From: JAFGUB01 sp050305515
GTDB taxonomy: Bacteria; Campylobacterota; Campylobacteria; Campylobacterales; Sulfurimonadaceae
Assembly: GCA_050305515.1 (NCBI GenBank)
Contig: JBNLFL010000016.1
Coordinates: 1 to 64,000, forward strand
DNA: 64,000 nucleotides
Direction of reading: 5' to 3'
Each line of letters opens with the position of its first letter. Position 1 is the first letter of the stretch. Shown piece after piece: positions 7,821-17,942 of the stretch. The notes below the pieces were generated by a model, which was given only the letters and a program-made list of their open reading frames with translations, was not told the origin of the DNA and did no database searches. The position numbers were made by a program, and so were the translations under genes.

Positions 7821-10037
7821 GTGATTCAGAACGCTTCTCTCCTCAAATATGTCAAAAGCCTCATCCTTGGTTTCACGCTGCTGCTCTCTTTTTTTTTGAT
7901 TGCGGATTACCTCTATCCGCTTGATACGAACAGCCTTTCCAGAGCGCTTTCGCTTGAGATTTACGATAAAAACGGCCTCTTGCTGCGCACCATGCTCAGC
8001 CGTGACGGTTACTGGCGTTACCGGTGCGAACACGATGAAATTCCCGAACTGCTCAAACAGAGCGTTCTGGAGTTTGAAGATCGCTGGTTTTATTATCACA
8101 TCGGTGTCAATCCCGTCGCGATGATACGCGCTCTGATGCATAACGCGCTCAATGACAATGTGATCGGCGGTTCGACCATCACCATGCAGGTCGCGCGCAT
8201 GATGTATCGGCGGAATCGAACTTACGGCAGCAAGATGCTGGAGCTTTTTAACGCCCTGCAGCTGGAGTGGCACTACTCCAAAGAGGAGATTCTGACCTAC
8301 TATTTCAATCTCGCTCCCTACGGCGGCAATATCGAAGGCGTCAAGGCCGCGTCGCGTTTTTATTTCAATCGCGCTTTAAATGAGCTCTCCATCTCCCAGA
8401 TTGCTATATTAACAACGATTCCAAAAAATCCCAACGCCAACCGTCCGGATCGCCAGAAACATCTTGACGCCAAACGCCTGCGCGTGTTGTCGCTGCTCAA
8501 AAAAGCCGGTATTGTCGATGCGTCGCAGTACCGCCGTGCGCGTCTTGAGCCTGTTGGCGTCAAACGTTTTTCCGCACCCATGCATGCACCGCAGTTCACT
8601 GCCCGGTTTCGAACGCAAAAAGGGGGTGTGTATCAGACCGATATCGATCTGAATCTACAGCGCTTTACCAGAAAAAGGCTTCATGAAGCGGTGATGCGGC
8701 TTAATGCGCTGAAGGTTCAAAACGGCGCCGCGCTGATTATCGACAATCGCACTATGGCGATAGCCGCTTACGTGGGTTCTGACGACTTTAATCATGACGC
8801 GGGGCAAAACGACGGCGTTGCAATGATTCGCAGCCCCGGATCGACGCTCAAACCTTTTGTGTATGCCAAAGCATTTGATCGCGGCGTTATAACGCCCAAA
8901 CAGGAGGTATTTGATATTCCCATTCACATCGGAGGCTATGCGCCGGAGAACTTTAACAGGCGTTTTATGGGGCGCATCAGTGCGCAGGAAGCGCTGCAGT
9001 ATTCACTCAACATTCCCGCCGTAGAGCTGAATGGCTTTTTAAAAGATGATGGGCTGTACGAAGTGTTGCAGCAGGCAAACATCGCTTCGCTGCTGCATGA
9101 GAAAGCCTACTACGGCGATGCCCTGGTGCTGGGCGGTTTTGGCATTTCGCTGCTGGATCTGGTGCATCTTTATACCGCGTTTGCCAACGAAGGCGTTTAC
9201 AAACCCCTCAAAGGCGAAGATGAGAACCGAAGCGTGCGCCTCTTTTCGGAGGCATCGGCGTGGATCGTAAGCGATATCCTCTCCAACGGCATTCGCCCCG
9301 AACTCTCCGCATACTGGGATTCCACGGAGGAGATTGCGCGCATCGGGTTTAAAACGGGTACCTCCGCTGACTCGCGGGATCTTCTCACCGTCGGCTACTC
9401 CAAAGAGTACACCGTGGGGGTCTGGCTGGGGAATTTTGACGGCAGTAAAACCGAGAATCTTACAGGAATCAACACGGCCAGCAAGGTGGTGTTTGAGATT
9501 TTTCGTTTTCTAAACAGCGCGCAGAAACTCACATGGCTTCAGCGGCCGCAAAGCGTCAGGGAGACGCAGCTTTGCAGTGATGCGCTGCGTCTTGGAACAT
9601 GTCGCAGCGAGCAGTTTGATTATACCGTCGAAGGGGTGGCGCTTCAGCGCCCCTGCGACATGCTGCGTGCCGAAGTGCTGGCATATCTTTTGGGAGAAAA
9701 TGCTTTTGACTCCATGCATGATCTGGCATCACACCCCTGTTACGTGCAGTGGCAAGAAAACAGGCCATTTCTGGCTGCGCCGCATGAGGGGGCCACCTTT
9801 GTCATTGATACGCAAAGTGACACTAATGCACAGAAAGTGATGCTACAATGCTACAGTTTCAAGTTCGATCAGAAGATATTCTGGTCGATTGACGGCGGCC
9901 CCCTTTTTGAAGGCGGGAGCGCCGAAGAGGCATTTGTTTCACTCGACCCCGGTACCCATCGCATTGAGTGTTATGATGCACAGGCATCACTCACAACCCA
10001 TACCATCACTATAAAGGCGGCTCATGAGACTCCTTAA
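7821..10037 (+). CDS. pbpC: Penicillin-binding protein 1C
   Basis: 738 residues: membrane anchor at ~12-30, GT51 transglycosylase with FEDRWFYYHIG and GGSTITMQVAR, transpeptidase with SxxK at Ser341-Lys344 (SPGSTLKPF), SLN-type motif (YSLN) and KTG at ~511 (FKTGTS), then a ~130-residue C-terminal domain like BiPBP_C. It polymerises and crosslinks peptidoglycan outside the inner membrane. The start is GTG 7821 with no clear ribosome binding site; a TATAGT lies only seven bases upstream. The alpha-2-macroglobulin gene follows with a 14-base overlap, the usual pairing for this family. Confidence 0.9.
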   Translation: MIQNASLLKYVKSLILGFTLLLSFFLIADYLYPLDTNSLSRALSLEIYDKNGLLLRTMLSRDGYWRYRCEHDEIPELLKQSVLEFEDRWFYYHIGVNPVAMIRALMHNALNDNVIGGSTITMQVARMMYRRNRTYGSKMLELFNALQLEWHYSKEEILTYYFNLAPYGGNIEGVKAASRFYFNRALNELSISQIAILTTIPKNPNANRPDRQKHLDAKRLRVLSLLKKAGIVDASQYRRARLEPVGVKRFSAPMHAPQFTARFRTQKGGVYQTDIDLNLQRFTRKRLHEAVMRLNALKVQNGAALIIDNRTMAIAAYVGSDDFNHDAGQNDGVAMIRSPGSTLKPFVYAKAFDRGVITPKQEVFDIPIHIGGYAPENFNRRFMGRISAQEALQYSLNIPAVELNGFLKDDGLYEVLQQANIASLLHEKAYYGDALVLGGFGISLLDLVHLYTAFANEGVYKPLKGEDENRSVRLFSEASAWIVSDILSNGIRPELSAYWDSTEEIARIGFKTGTSADSRDLLTVGYSKEYTVGVWLGNFDGSKTENLTGINTASKVVFEIFRFLNSAQKLTWLQRPQSVRETQLCSDALRLGTCRSEQFDYTVEGVALQRPCDMLRAEVLAYLLGENAFDSMHDLASHPCYVQWQENRPFLAAPHEGATFVIDTQSDTNAQKVMLQCYSFKFDQKIFWSIDGGPLFEGGSAEEAFVSLDPGTHRIECYDAQASLTTHTITIKAAHETP

Positions 10038-13000
10038 TATTTTGTTCCTGTTTTTTGCCGGCGTTCTCGTCCATGCCAATCCCGTCGATATGACGCTGCT
10101 GGAAGATTCGCGCATGCTGGACGTTGATATACGCGCCATCACCTTCGAGCTCGGCGGAGAGGCTTTCTCGACCGAACAGACGGGTACTTATACGCACAAC
10201 GCGCTGATTCTCTGCGACCATAATCTCAGCGGCGCTTTTGAATACAGCGGTGCGCGGCAGATTACCCTCTATCCGCGTCAGCCGTTGATGGCATCAAGCA
10301 CGTATCAATGCCGTCTCAATGAAGCATTTTTTGCCAAACCTTCCGCGATAACGCTGCACACGGAAGCGTTCGCGGTGGATGAAGTACTCTTTTTTCCCAA
10401 AGAGAGCCTGCGTGTTGCGCTCAATGATGCCGTCGCTCCCGATGCGCTGAAACAGGCGCTGAAAATCTATAAAAAAGAGCGTTTGGCGACAACCGAACTG
10501 GCGTATGAAATCTCCGAAGCACTGGAGGGGCGCCGTTTTCTCATACATCTTAAAGAGCCGGCCGATCGCACCGAAGTGCTTGTGAGTATCGATCAGAACC
10601 TGCTATCACTTCGCGGCGCAGCGCTTCAGAAAGCGTATGAAGGGCATTTTGACACCAGTGCTGTCGCTTATGATGACGATCCCGTGCGCCGCAGTATGAC
10701 GATTTTTGATGCACCGCGTTTTATTGCCTTTGAAGATGGCAGGGTCGGCGCGCGTTTCTATTTTGAGAGCAGTTTTTACAACGCTTCCATTAAAAAATTC
10801 GTGCAGGTGGAAGGGCTTAAGGATTTTAGTGTTTCGCAGACGCAATATGTCGATAGCGACGAACGGCGCGAGTACGGGCTCTCGGAACGCTCCTACTATG
10901 CCGTGGATATCATCGGCGATTTTGAAACGGGGAAAACCTACAAAATCACGCTAAAAAAAGGGCTAAAAGACAGTTACGATTATCAGCTGCGCAGTGATTA
11001 CAGTTATGATGTTGCCATCGGCGACCGCCGGAGTGCGTTGAAGTTTGAGAGCCAGCAACCCTACCTCTCCACGCTCGGAGAAGTGGGTTTTGAGAGTACG
11101 AATGTCGGCAAAATCAACATTGTTGTCGAAAAACTTCTGGAGCAGAATTACCGCTATTTCATCAATCTGGAGCAGGGGTATGAGTCGCAGGTGTACAAAC
11201 TGGGCAAACAGGTGCTTTCAAAGACGTTTGAACTCGATGGCGAGAAAAACCGCTTCAACCGCAACAAAATCTCGCTCAAACCGTTTTTGGGGGAGTTTGA
11301 AAGCGGCATCTATCGCCTTGTCATCCATTACGATAAAGACAAACAGGTTTCAAAAACCGTCTTTTTCAGCGACATCGGCATTGTGGGCAAACTCTCCAAT
11401 AACCAGCTTTTTGTCTCCGCATCCAAACTCAGCAGCACGCAAACGCTCAAAGATGCCAATGTCTCGCTCTACTCTTATAAGAACGAACTGATCGCCAGCG
11501 GCCAAACCGATAAAAACGGTATCTGGATTTATAACAAAAAAGGGCTCTCTCACGACTTTCCCAAAGCGATTGTGGTGACTTCGGGTGCTGATCGGAATTT
11601 TTTGATTCTGAACGGTTCGCTCAACAGTGTCGGTATGCCCTACATGCCAAAAACCTATGAAAAATACAAGGCGATGATCTATTTTCAAAGTGACCTTGTG
11701 CGCCCCGGCGAGGATCTTTCGGCGCTGATCGTCATGAAAGACAAGGATTACGTCTCCGATAACGCCATGCCGCTGCTCATCAGCATTACCGACCCCGCCA
11801 ACCGCGAAATTCACAAACAGGCCTATCAGACCAATGATGCCGGTGCCGTGAGCCTGACGCTGAATATGAGCGAAGCGTATCCGACCGGTGCCTATAACCT
11901 GAAGGTCACGTTTGCCGACCGCGTGATCGCCTCTAAACAGTATCGCGTCGAAGCTTTTATGCCGCAGCGGATCAAAAACACCATAACGCTTGCCAAAGAG
12001 GCTTACGCTCCGGGCGATGTGATTCGGGCCAATCTGGGCAGCGCGTATCTTTTCGGTGCGCCCGCATCAAATCTTAAAGCAGAAATCCGTCTGAGCGCGG
12101 TTGCCAAAAATTACGCTGACAAAGCGTACGGCGCGTACAGTTTTGCCAACGAACTGCTTCAGGCAAAAAACGTAAGCAACTATCTTGATCTCAAACGTGA
12201 CCTTTACCTTAATGCCGAGGGGAATGCCACGGTCGTTTTCCCTGTGGATGTCAAACAAAAGGCACCTTCGGTTTTACAGGCGCAGCTGGGACTCACCGTG
12301 TTTGACGACGGGCGGGGTGTCTCAACCTATAAAAACGTCACCATCTATCCCTATGATCGTCTCGTAGGCTTGCGGCTTTCGGATACCGGCATCGATACCG
12401 ATACGCCGCTTCGTTTTGACGCACTGCTGCTTGACCCGTTAACGCAGGAACGCATTGCGGGAACGCTGGATGTGAGCGTAAAAAGGTTTCGCTGGCATTA
12501 CATGTATGATTCAGACGGCCATTACCGATGGACGAAAGAGTATGAAGATGTTGAGAGTTTTACGATTGACACCGACAAACCCCAGGAGCGAAGTTTTGCG
12601 ACAAGCGGCGATTATGTGATCGAGGTGAGCGACCGACTTGGCGGTCACAGCGCAACGCAGAGCTTCAGTGTGCGCGGATGGGATTACAACCCCATCTCTC
12701 CCACCAACGACATGGGCCAGATCGAGGTGCGTTTTGAAGACAGAGCTTACAAAAAAGGCGACACGCTCAAGGCATCCATAAAGTCTCCGCTGCAGGAGGG
12801 GCGTCTTCTGGTGAGCGTTGAGGGAGAAAGCGTGCTTTGGCACAGGGTGCTTGATATCAAAAAAGGAAGCGCTTCGGTTGATATTCCGCTTCATTTCGAG
12901 TTGGGCGACGGGCTTTACCTGCATACGCTGATGGTGCGCAAAACCGATACGCCTTCATTGCTGCTTCCCTTTCGTGCGCGCAGCAGCAGCTTTATAACAC

Positions 13001-15447
13001 CAGATCGTGAAACGCATCATCTTGTTCCCGAAATTGTAACGGCGGATGTCACGCGCTCAAACCGGGACCTGGCTATTACGGTAAAAAGCGCCAAAGAGAG
13101 TTATGTGCTGCTGAGTGTCGTGGATGAGGGCATTTTGCAGATCAGCGGTCAAAAACCGCCGAAGCCTTTTGAGTTTTTTACCCGGAAGGCTGACGAAAAA
13201 GTTGCGCTGTATGATCTGTACGACAAAGTCATGCACTACATGACTCAGGGCAAAATGCTTTCATACGGCGGCGATGAGGCGATGCTTTCAAAAGCACGCA
13301 AGCACCTCGCGCCCGATACGGGAGCCAAACGGGTCAAGCCGTTCGTCTATTGGTCGGGTCTCGTTAAAGCCGACACCAACGGCACGGTACAATTGACGCT
13401 GCCGATTCCGGCGTATAACGGAAAAGCGATGATCGTGGCACTGGCTTTGAACAAGGATGCCGTTGGCGCGGTATCCAAAGAGCTGATTGTGCGCGATGAT
13501 GTCATTATCAAGCCGACCTATCCGCGTGTGGCGCTTGTTGGGGATCGTCTGAGTATTCCGATACGCGTCTTTAACACGACAGAAAATGAGGTAAACCTCT
13601 CACTCTCCGCCGCGACCTCCGAAGCGCTTGCGCTTGAGGGCTTTGAAGAGACGTTTGTCGTACCGGCGAACGCATCGAAACTGCTCGATTCCAACATGAC
13701 GGCGCGCGCTTTTGGAAAGGGCGAAGTGCTCCTGAGCGCGCAGACATCATCGGAACGCTACATCCACAAGGTGGAGATTCCGGTGCTGCAACCCTATCCG
13801 CTCACGACGCATACCATCAAGGGCGAGAGTGCACAAAACGAGACCTTCGAGATTCCCGAAACCTATATGCAGGGAAGCACGCCGCCCAAAATCGACGTGA
13901 CGGTCTCGAATAACTTTGTCGTTCAGCTTCGATCGAGTTTGAATTATCTCATCGGCTACCCTTACGGCTGTGCGGAGCAGACCAGCTCGAAAATGCTGGC
14001 GATGCTCTATCTTGAACCGTTTGTTCAGGGCGATATCGACGAGGAGACGCGCCACCTGCTCGATGACCGCAAGCACTTTATCAGCGAGGGTATCGACAAG
14101 CTTTATGATATGCAGCGTGAGAGCGGCGAGTTTGCCTACTGGGAACACGGCGGTTATGTGAACCCGTATGCGTCGGTGTATGCCGGCGATATGCTGCTTG
14201 AACTTCAGGCCCGGCAGTTTGAACTGCCTCAGGGAATGATTGAGCGGGTTTACCGGGGATTGCGTAATATCGCCGAAGGACGAAGGCACTATTATTACGG
14301 CGGCGTCAGCGCTTTTGAACGTCTTTACGCCGCGTACCTGCTTGCCATGCGGGAACGCCTTGATACGGCTTTAATCAACACCCTCTATGATCAGAACCTT
14401 TACAAACACAACCTGCTCACGCACTACATGATGGCTGCCATCCTCAAAAAAGCGGGGATGAAACAGGAGATGCTCAAGGTGCTCTCAAGCATCGAAGCGA
14501 TGAATTTTGATACGCTCCCGACACAGCGCGAATACGGCTACAGCTTCTACAGCCGCTCACGCGATCTGGCCTTTGCGCTCTATATACATGTAAGCAATTT
14601 TGAGAAAAACGACCTCTCTGCACGCCTGCTCGAAGCGGTCAAAAAAGCGGTGGTGACAACGTACTCGACTCAGGAGAAGGCGATGGGACTGCGCGCTTTG
14701 GCGGCGTATTACAAAGATTACCGCGCGAAAGAGTTCAATACCGTCGTTACGCTTGAGGGTACGGCGCATCAATACGACAAACCCTTCAGCCTGCAGCAAA
14801 GTGTGAGCACGCCTGAGATTACGCTCGAACCCAACGGCAACCTTGTAAGCTACAGCATCGACATGTCGCAGTATCTGCCGCGTGAGATTCGCCACCTTGA
14901 GCGTCTGGGGACGGACAGGGCGCTCAATATCCGCCGCACGTTTGTGAATGAGAAAGGTGATGAGGTCGTGCCGGATGCGCTGGCAATCGGGGATCTGATC
15001 TACTCCAAAATTGAGCTGCAAAGTAAAGAGGACATTGAAAACATCGTTGTGAGCGAACGCGCACCCTCATGTTTCGAGATCATTAACGAGCGCATCTATA
15101 CCAGCCAACGCCCGGACAGCGTGAAAAACAGCGCCAATTTCAAACCCGATTATCAGGACATCCGCGATGACCGGGTACTGACTTTTATGTCGCTAAAAGG
15201 GGAAATCGTCACACAGGAGCGCTCAATTTTTGGAAATCTGGTGTCAGCCAGACGTTTTCAGCCTGTGACCTTCTACACACCCCTTCGCGTCACAAGCGCC
15301 GGAACATGTATGCTACCCGCAGTTGTGAGTGAAGCCATGTATGACAACCGCATGAACGACTATGATGTTCAACAAAACGCTTTTGAGGTTAAAAAACGGC
15401 ATGAACAAGGAGAGGCAAGTTTGGGTGGTTTGAAGCAGAAGTGGTAA
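10024..15447 (+). CDS. Bacterial alpha-2-macroglobulin with thioester motif
   Basis: 1807 residues with an N-terminal signal peptide ending around VHA-NP, several MG-type beta domains, and the thioester signature YGCAEQTSS (Cys1316 to Gln1319) followed by the helical thioester domain and C-terminal receptor-like part. The family traps attacking proteases by covalent capture in the periplasm; the genetic link to PbpC suggests repair or defence after outer-membrane breach. Escherichia coli YfhM is a lipoprotein, whereas here I see no lipobox, so this copy is probably soluble in the periplasm. Confidence 0.9.
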   Translation: MRLLNILFLFFAGVLVHANPVDMTLLEDSRMLDVDIRAITFELGGEAFSTEQTGTYTHNALILCDHNLSGAFEYSGARQITLYPRQPLMASSTYQCRLNEAFFAKPSAITLHTEAFAVDEVLFFPKESLRVALNDAVAPDALKQALKIYKKERLATTELAYEISEALEGRRFLIHLKEPADRTEVLVSIDQNLLSLRGAALQKAYEGHFDTSAVAYDDDPVRRSMTIFDAPRFIAFEDGRVGARFYFESSFYNASIKKFVQVEGLKDFSVSQTQYVDSDERREYGLSERSYYAVDIIGDFETGKTYKITLKKGLKDSYDYQLRSDYSYDVAIGDRRSALKFESQQPYLSTLGEVGFESTNVGKINIVVEKLLEQNYRYFINLEQGYESQVYKLGKQVLSKTFELDGEKNRFNRNKISLKPFLGEFESGIYRLVIHYDKDKQVSKTVFFSDIGIVGKLSNNQLFVSASKLSSTQTLKDANVSLYSYKNELIASGQTDKNGIWIYNKKGLSHDFPKAIVVTSGADRNFLILNGSLNSVGMPYMPKTYEKYKAMIYFQSDLVRPGEDLSALIVMKDKDYVSDNAMPLLISITDPANREIHKQAYQTNDAGAVSLTLNMSEAYPTGAYNLKVTFADRVIASKQYRVEAFMPQRIKNTITLAKEAYAPGDVIRANLGSAYLFGAPASNLKAEIRLSAVAKNYADKAYGAYSFANELLQAKNVSNYLDLKRDLYLNAEGNATVVFPVDVKQKAPSVLQAQLGLTVFDDGRGVSTYKNVTIYPYDRLVGLRLSDTGIDTDTPLRFDALLLDPLTQERIAGTLDVSVKRFRWHYMYDSDGHYRWTKEYEDVESFTIDTDKPQERSFATSGDYVIEVSDRLGGHSATQSFSVRGWDYNPISPTNDMGQIEVRFEDRAYKKGDTLKASIKSPLQEGRLLVSVEGESVLWHRVLDIKKGSASVDIPLHFELGDGLYLHTLMVRKTDTPSLLLPFRARSSSFITPDRETHHLVPEIVTADVTRSNRDLAITVKSAKESYVLLSVVDEGILQISGQKPPKPFEFFTRKADEKVALYDLYDKVMHYMTQGKMLSYGGDEAMLSKARKHLAPDTGAKRVKPFVYWSGLVKADTNGTVQLTLPIPAYNGKAMIVALALNKDAVGAVSKELIVRDDVIIKPTYPRVALVGDRLSIPIRVFNTTENEVNLSLSAATSEALALEGFEETFVVPANASKLLDSNMTARAFGKGEVLLSAQTSSERYIHKVEIPVLQPYPLTTHTIKGESAQNETFEIPETYMQGSTPPKIDVTVSNNFVVQLRSSLNYLIGYPYGCAEQTSSKMLAMLYLEPFVQGDIDEETRHLLDDRKHFISEGIDKLYDMQRESGEFAYWEHGGYVNPYASVYAGDMLLELQARQFELPQGMIERVYRGLRNIAEGRRHYYYGGVSAFERLYAAYLLAMRERLDTALINTLYDQNLYKHNLLTHYMMAAILKKAGMKQEMLKVLSSIEAMNFDTLPTQREYGYSFYSRSRDLAFALYIHVSNFEKNDLSARLLEAVKKAVVTTYSTQEKAMGLRALAAYYKDYRAKEFNTVVTLEGTAHQYDKPFSLQQSVSTPEITLEPNGNLVSYSIDMSQYLPREIRHLERLGTDRALNIRRTFVNEKGDEVVPDALAIGDLIYSKIELQSKEDIENIVVSERAPSCFEIINERIYTSQRPDSVKNSANFKPDYQDIRDDRVLTFMSLKGEIVTQERSIFGNLVSARRFQPVTFYTPLRVTSAGTCMLPAVVSEAMYDNRMNDYDVQQNAFEVKKRHEQGEASLGGLKQKW

Positions 15448-15516
15448 GCATGCAGGTTTATTTATAAGCCCAGAGCCATCTTGAGTAGTGGGAATCTGAG
15501 AAGTAGGAGATAAATA

Positions 15517-16224
15517 ATGAACATTTATAGATTTGCGTTTTATGCAACGGCGATTGTTTATATACTCTATTTTAGTTACAAACGCTTCGGTAGTAACTTT
15601 GATGCATCGCAAATTCAATGTAACGCAGAAAAAAATATCTGGGATGTTCAATCTGATACTTGCCTGCAAGTCACTTATGGGCTGACAAAGGAAGAGTTTG
15701 GTATTGAAGTTTTAGGATCAACTCAATTTGTTGAACAGGTGACAAAAGCTATCTATTTACTGAAGTATAAATCATACGATAATTTTTTGTATGTCAAAGA
15801 ATATATTGGCAAAATACAACAGATTCCGGAAAGCGGATTACATGGAATGCTGGCTTATAAAAATCCACCTACTTATAACGCCAGAAACTCAACTGTATTT
15901 TTCTCCTTAACGTGGTGTGCTGCTTCGTTGGTACATGAAGCGCACCACTCGTTTTTATATCACTCTTATAAAAAGCACTATCCTGGCAAAAAGGTTCCGT
16001 ATGTTGTTTGGGGAGAGCAGAATGCTGAACTTCAATGCATCACAAAGCAGATATCGGCTATGCATGATATCGGATCACCGCAATCAGATATCCTTTATAC
16101 AAGCCAACAGAATGGTAAACACGGTGATCTTGACGGCGATGGTAAATATAACACTCCTAATGACAAAAGATTACAGGCTGAAGCTAATTACAAACGGTAT
16201 GGAAAACAAATTGATGATCTGTAG
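15517..16224 (+). CDS. Small membrane-anchored HExxH putative metallopeptidase
   Basis: 235 residues, with TAGGAG seven bases before the ATG. An N-terminal membrane segment (~6-20) is followed by an unassigned domain with the zinc motif HEAHH at 140-144 and a downstream Glu171 (GEQNAELQC) at gluzincin-like spacing. A late stretch, DLDGDGKYNTPND, has the form of a calcium-binding loop. Base composition is clearly more A+T-rich than both neighbours, suggesting recent acquisition. It matches no named family that I recognise; peptidase activity is inferred only from the motif. Confidence 0.5.
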   Translation: MNIYRFAFYATAIVYILYFSYKRFGSNFDASQIQCNAEKNIWDVQSDTCLQVTYGLTKEEFGIEVLGSTQFVEQVTKAIYLLKYKSYDNFLYVKEYIGKIQQIPESGLHGMLAYKNPPTYNARNSTVFFSLTWCAASLVHEAHHSFLYHSYKKHYPGKKVPYVVWGEQNAELQCITKQISAMHDIGSPQSDILYTSQQNGKHGDLDGDGKYNTPNDKRLQAEANYKRYGKQIDDL

Positions 16225-16340
16225 CCATATCGCGCAAAGATGCCAGAAAGCGCTAAGCCTGAGTTTTTGTAATGGTTTTTCGTTACGATAGCAGATCATC
16301 AAACACGCCATGCATTCGCGGCGCGGAAGGAGGGTGGCTT

Positions 16341-17204
16341 ATGTCCGAACACGAGATCGCCGTCGGCAGGGTAATTGCGCATATTGAAGCCAATCTCGGC
16401 GAAGCGCTCAGTATTGAACAGCTCTCGCGTGTTGCGGGGTACAGTCCATTTCACTTTTCGCGCATCTTCAAGTCGGTAGCGGATGAGAATGTTATGGGGA
16501 TGATAAAGCGGCTCAGAGCCGAAGCGGCGGCGCGCAGGCTCTATAATCTCGAATCCTCCATGACGACCATAGGGCTCGATGTCGGCTACAACACCCCAAG
16601 CAGTTTCAACAAGGCGTTCCGGCAGCGTTTTGCCACCTCGCCGACGCAGTTTCTGGCCCGCCGCGAAAAAAAGGTCGGACACTTTTTCAGCCCGCAGACG
16701 CTCAGCGGAGAGATTGTGGAGCTGCCGCAGCGTCGTTTTGTGTCGGTTCGCAAGGTCGGCAACTACTACGAGAGCGGCACCGGCGCATGGAAAACACTTT
16801 TTTTGACGCTCAAAAAGCACAGGATCACCCTCGATGTTCCCGAAGGAGGGTGGCATGTGGGGCTCTGATACGACATCCCCGAAATTACCGATGAAAACCG
16901 CATCCGCTACGAAGCGGCGGTCGAAGTGGCCACGTTTCCCGCAGCGCTGCCGGAGCTATTTGCGGAGCGTACGGTGCCCGCGGGGCGTTATGCGAGTTTA
17001 CATGTAACGGGAAGTTTTTCGCGCCTCTATCAGGTATGGCCGAAATTTTACGGATGGGTGCTGACGCAGGGTTACAGGCTAGACGAGCACCCGCCAATGG
17101 GGCGTTTGATTGACAATCCGGCTTCAATGCTCGCACACATGCCCAAAGCGCCGACTATTGAGCTGCTGCTAAAGCTGCAAGACATGCCAATGGAATGCTA
17201 TTAA
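16341..17204 (+). pseudogene. AraC-type regulator with GyrI-like domain, interrupted by in-frame TGA
   Basis: Start ATG 16341 behind AAGGAGGG (16327-16334). Residues ~1-110 form an AraC double helix-turn-helix (QLSRVAGYSPFHFSRIFKS); a GyrI-like ligand domain follows. TGA at 16866-16868 interrupts the frame, but the same frame continues with YDIPEITDENRIRYEAAVEV, exactly what the GyrI family shows next, and ends at 17204 (287 codons plus the TGA). Nothing else is missing, so this is a single nonsense change, a sequencing error or read-through. A truncated product (175 residues) would keep the DNA-binding half but lack most of the sensor. It overlaps the opposite gene by four bases. Confidence 0.75.
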
Positions 17205-17785
17205 TACAGATAGATTGAGAGTGCCAAATGCAGCGAATCGCTCGCAACTTTGAGCTTGTCATCAACCCGAATGCCCATGTAACTCGCTTCAAAATGGACA
17301 TGCTTGCGCAGTTCATACCCGACCCCGACAAGATAGCCCCATCCTTTTTCGGCTTTGGCGTCCTCTTGTGAAATGTCCGAGAGCTGTCCCTGACCCGCGG
17401 CAGCCATAACGTACCACGGGCTCTTGGGCTGCGGACGGTAGTTCATTCCCAGTGCCGTGATACAGTTGCCGAAGGTGCGATCTTTCGTATCGTTGTCATA
17501 GCCGTGGACGAATGATGAGGTGCGGGTTACATAGACGTCAAGACGCTCATTGAAGCCATAGCCGAGTTTGAAAGAAGCTGCCAGTCCCTCGTGTGTTTCC
17601 GTGGCATCTCTTTTCCAGGAGGCATCGGTATCGTCAAAGCGGCTTTGGGTCAGTGCCACACCGACACCGGCGGCAAAAAAGAGCCCTTTGGCTTCGCTCT
17701 GCGCTGCATGGAGCGGGAGTGCTGAGAGGAACAGGTATGTGCCAATCTGTGCAGGCACACGGCGACAAAAAGTGGAAACAGACAT
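17201..17785 (-). CDS. Outer-membrane beta-barrel protein, function unknown
   Basis: 194 residues, start supported by AAGGAG five bases upstream. A signal peptide ends near LPLHAA; the rest alternates polar and hydrophobic residues with repeated Gly/aromatic girdle patterns, typical of an eight-strand OmpW/OmpX-sized barrel, ending in an aromatic residue (SIYLY) as barrel proteins do for assembly by BAM. No ligand or specific family can be assigned. It stands alone between the AraC remnant and dnaE. Confidence 0.6.
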   Translation of the reverse strand: MSVSTFCRRVPAQIGTYLFLSALPLHAAQSEAKGLFFAAGVGVALTQSRFDDTDASWKRDATETHEGLAASFKLGYGFNERLDVYVTRTSSFVHGYDNDTKDRTFGNCITALGMNYRPQPKSPWYVMAAAGQGQLSDISQEDAKAEKGWGYLVGVGYELRKHVHFEASYMGIRVDDKLKVASDSLHLALSIYLY

Positions 17786-17909
17786 GAAATCTCCTTGATT
17801 GTTGTATTTCGTGGCAGTATAGGAAAGATTCGGATTTTGCGCTTTTCCATTCTTGCTGACTTATGCGTTTTAAGGTGGGATATACAAGCTCCGTTTCAAT
17901 CCCAAACGC

Positions 17910-17915
17910 TATAAT
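17910..17915 (+). promoter_or_regulatory. -10 element of the dnaE promoter
   Basis: A perfect TATAAT lies 27 bases before the dnaE ATG. No good -35 box stands 16-18 bases upstream, which is common for housekeeping promoters in Campylobacterota. Confidence 0.5.
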
Positions 17916-17942
17916 TTGCCATCTGTTTTTTGAGGAGTTGAT

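Noticed and set aside
16866..16868. Selenocysteine at the in-frame TGA of the AraC/GyrI gene
   Set aside because: The GyrI family has no selenoproteins that I know of, the position is not catalytic, and no clear SECIS hairpin is visible just after the TGA.
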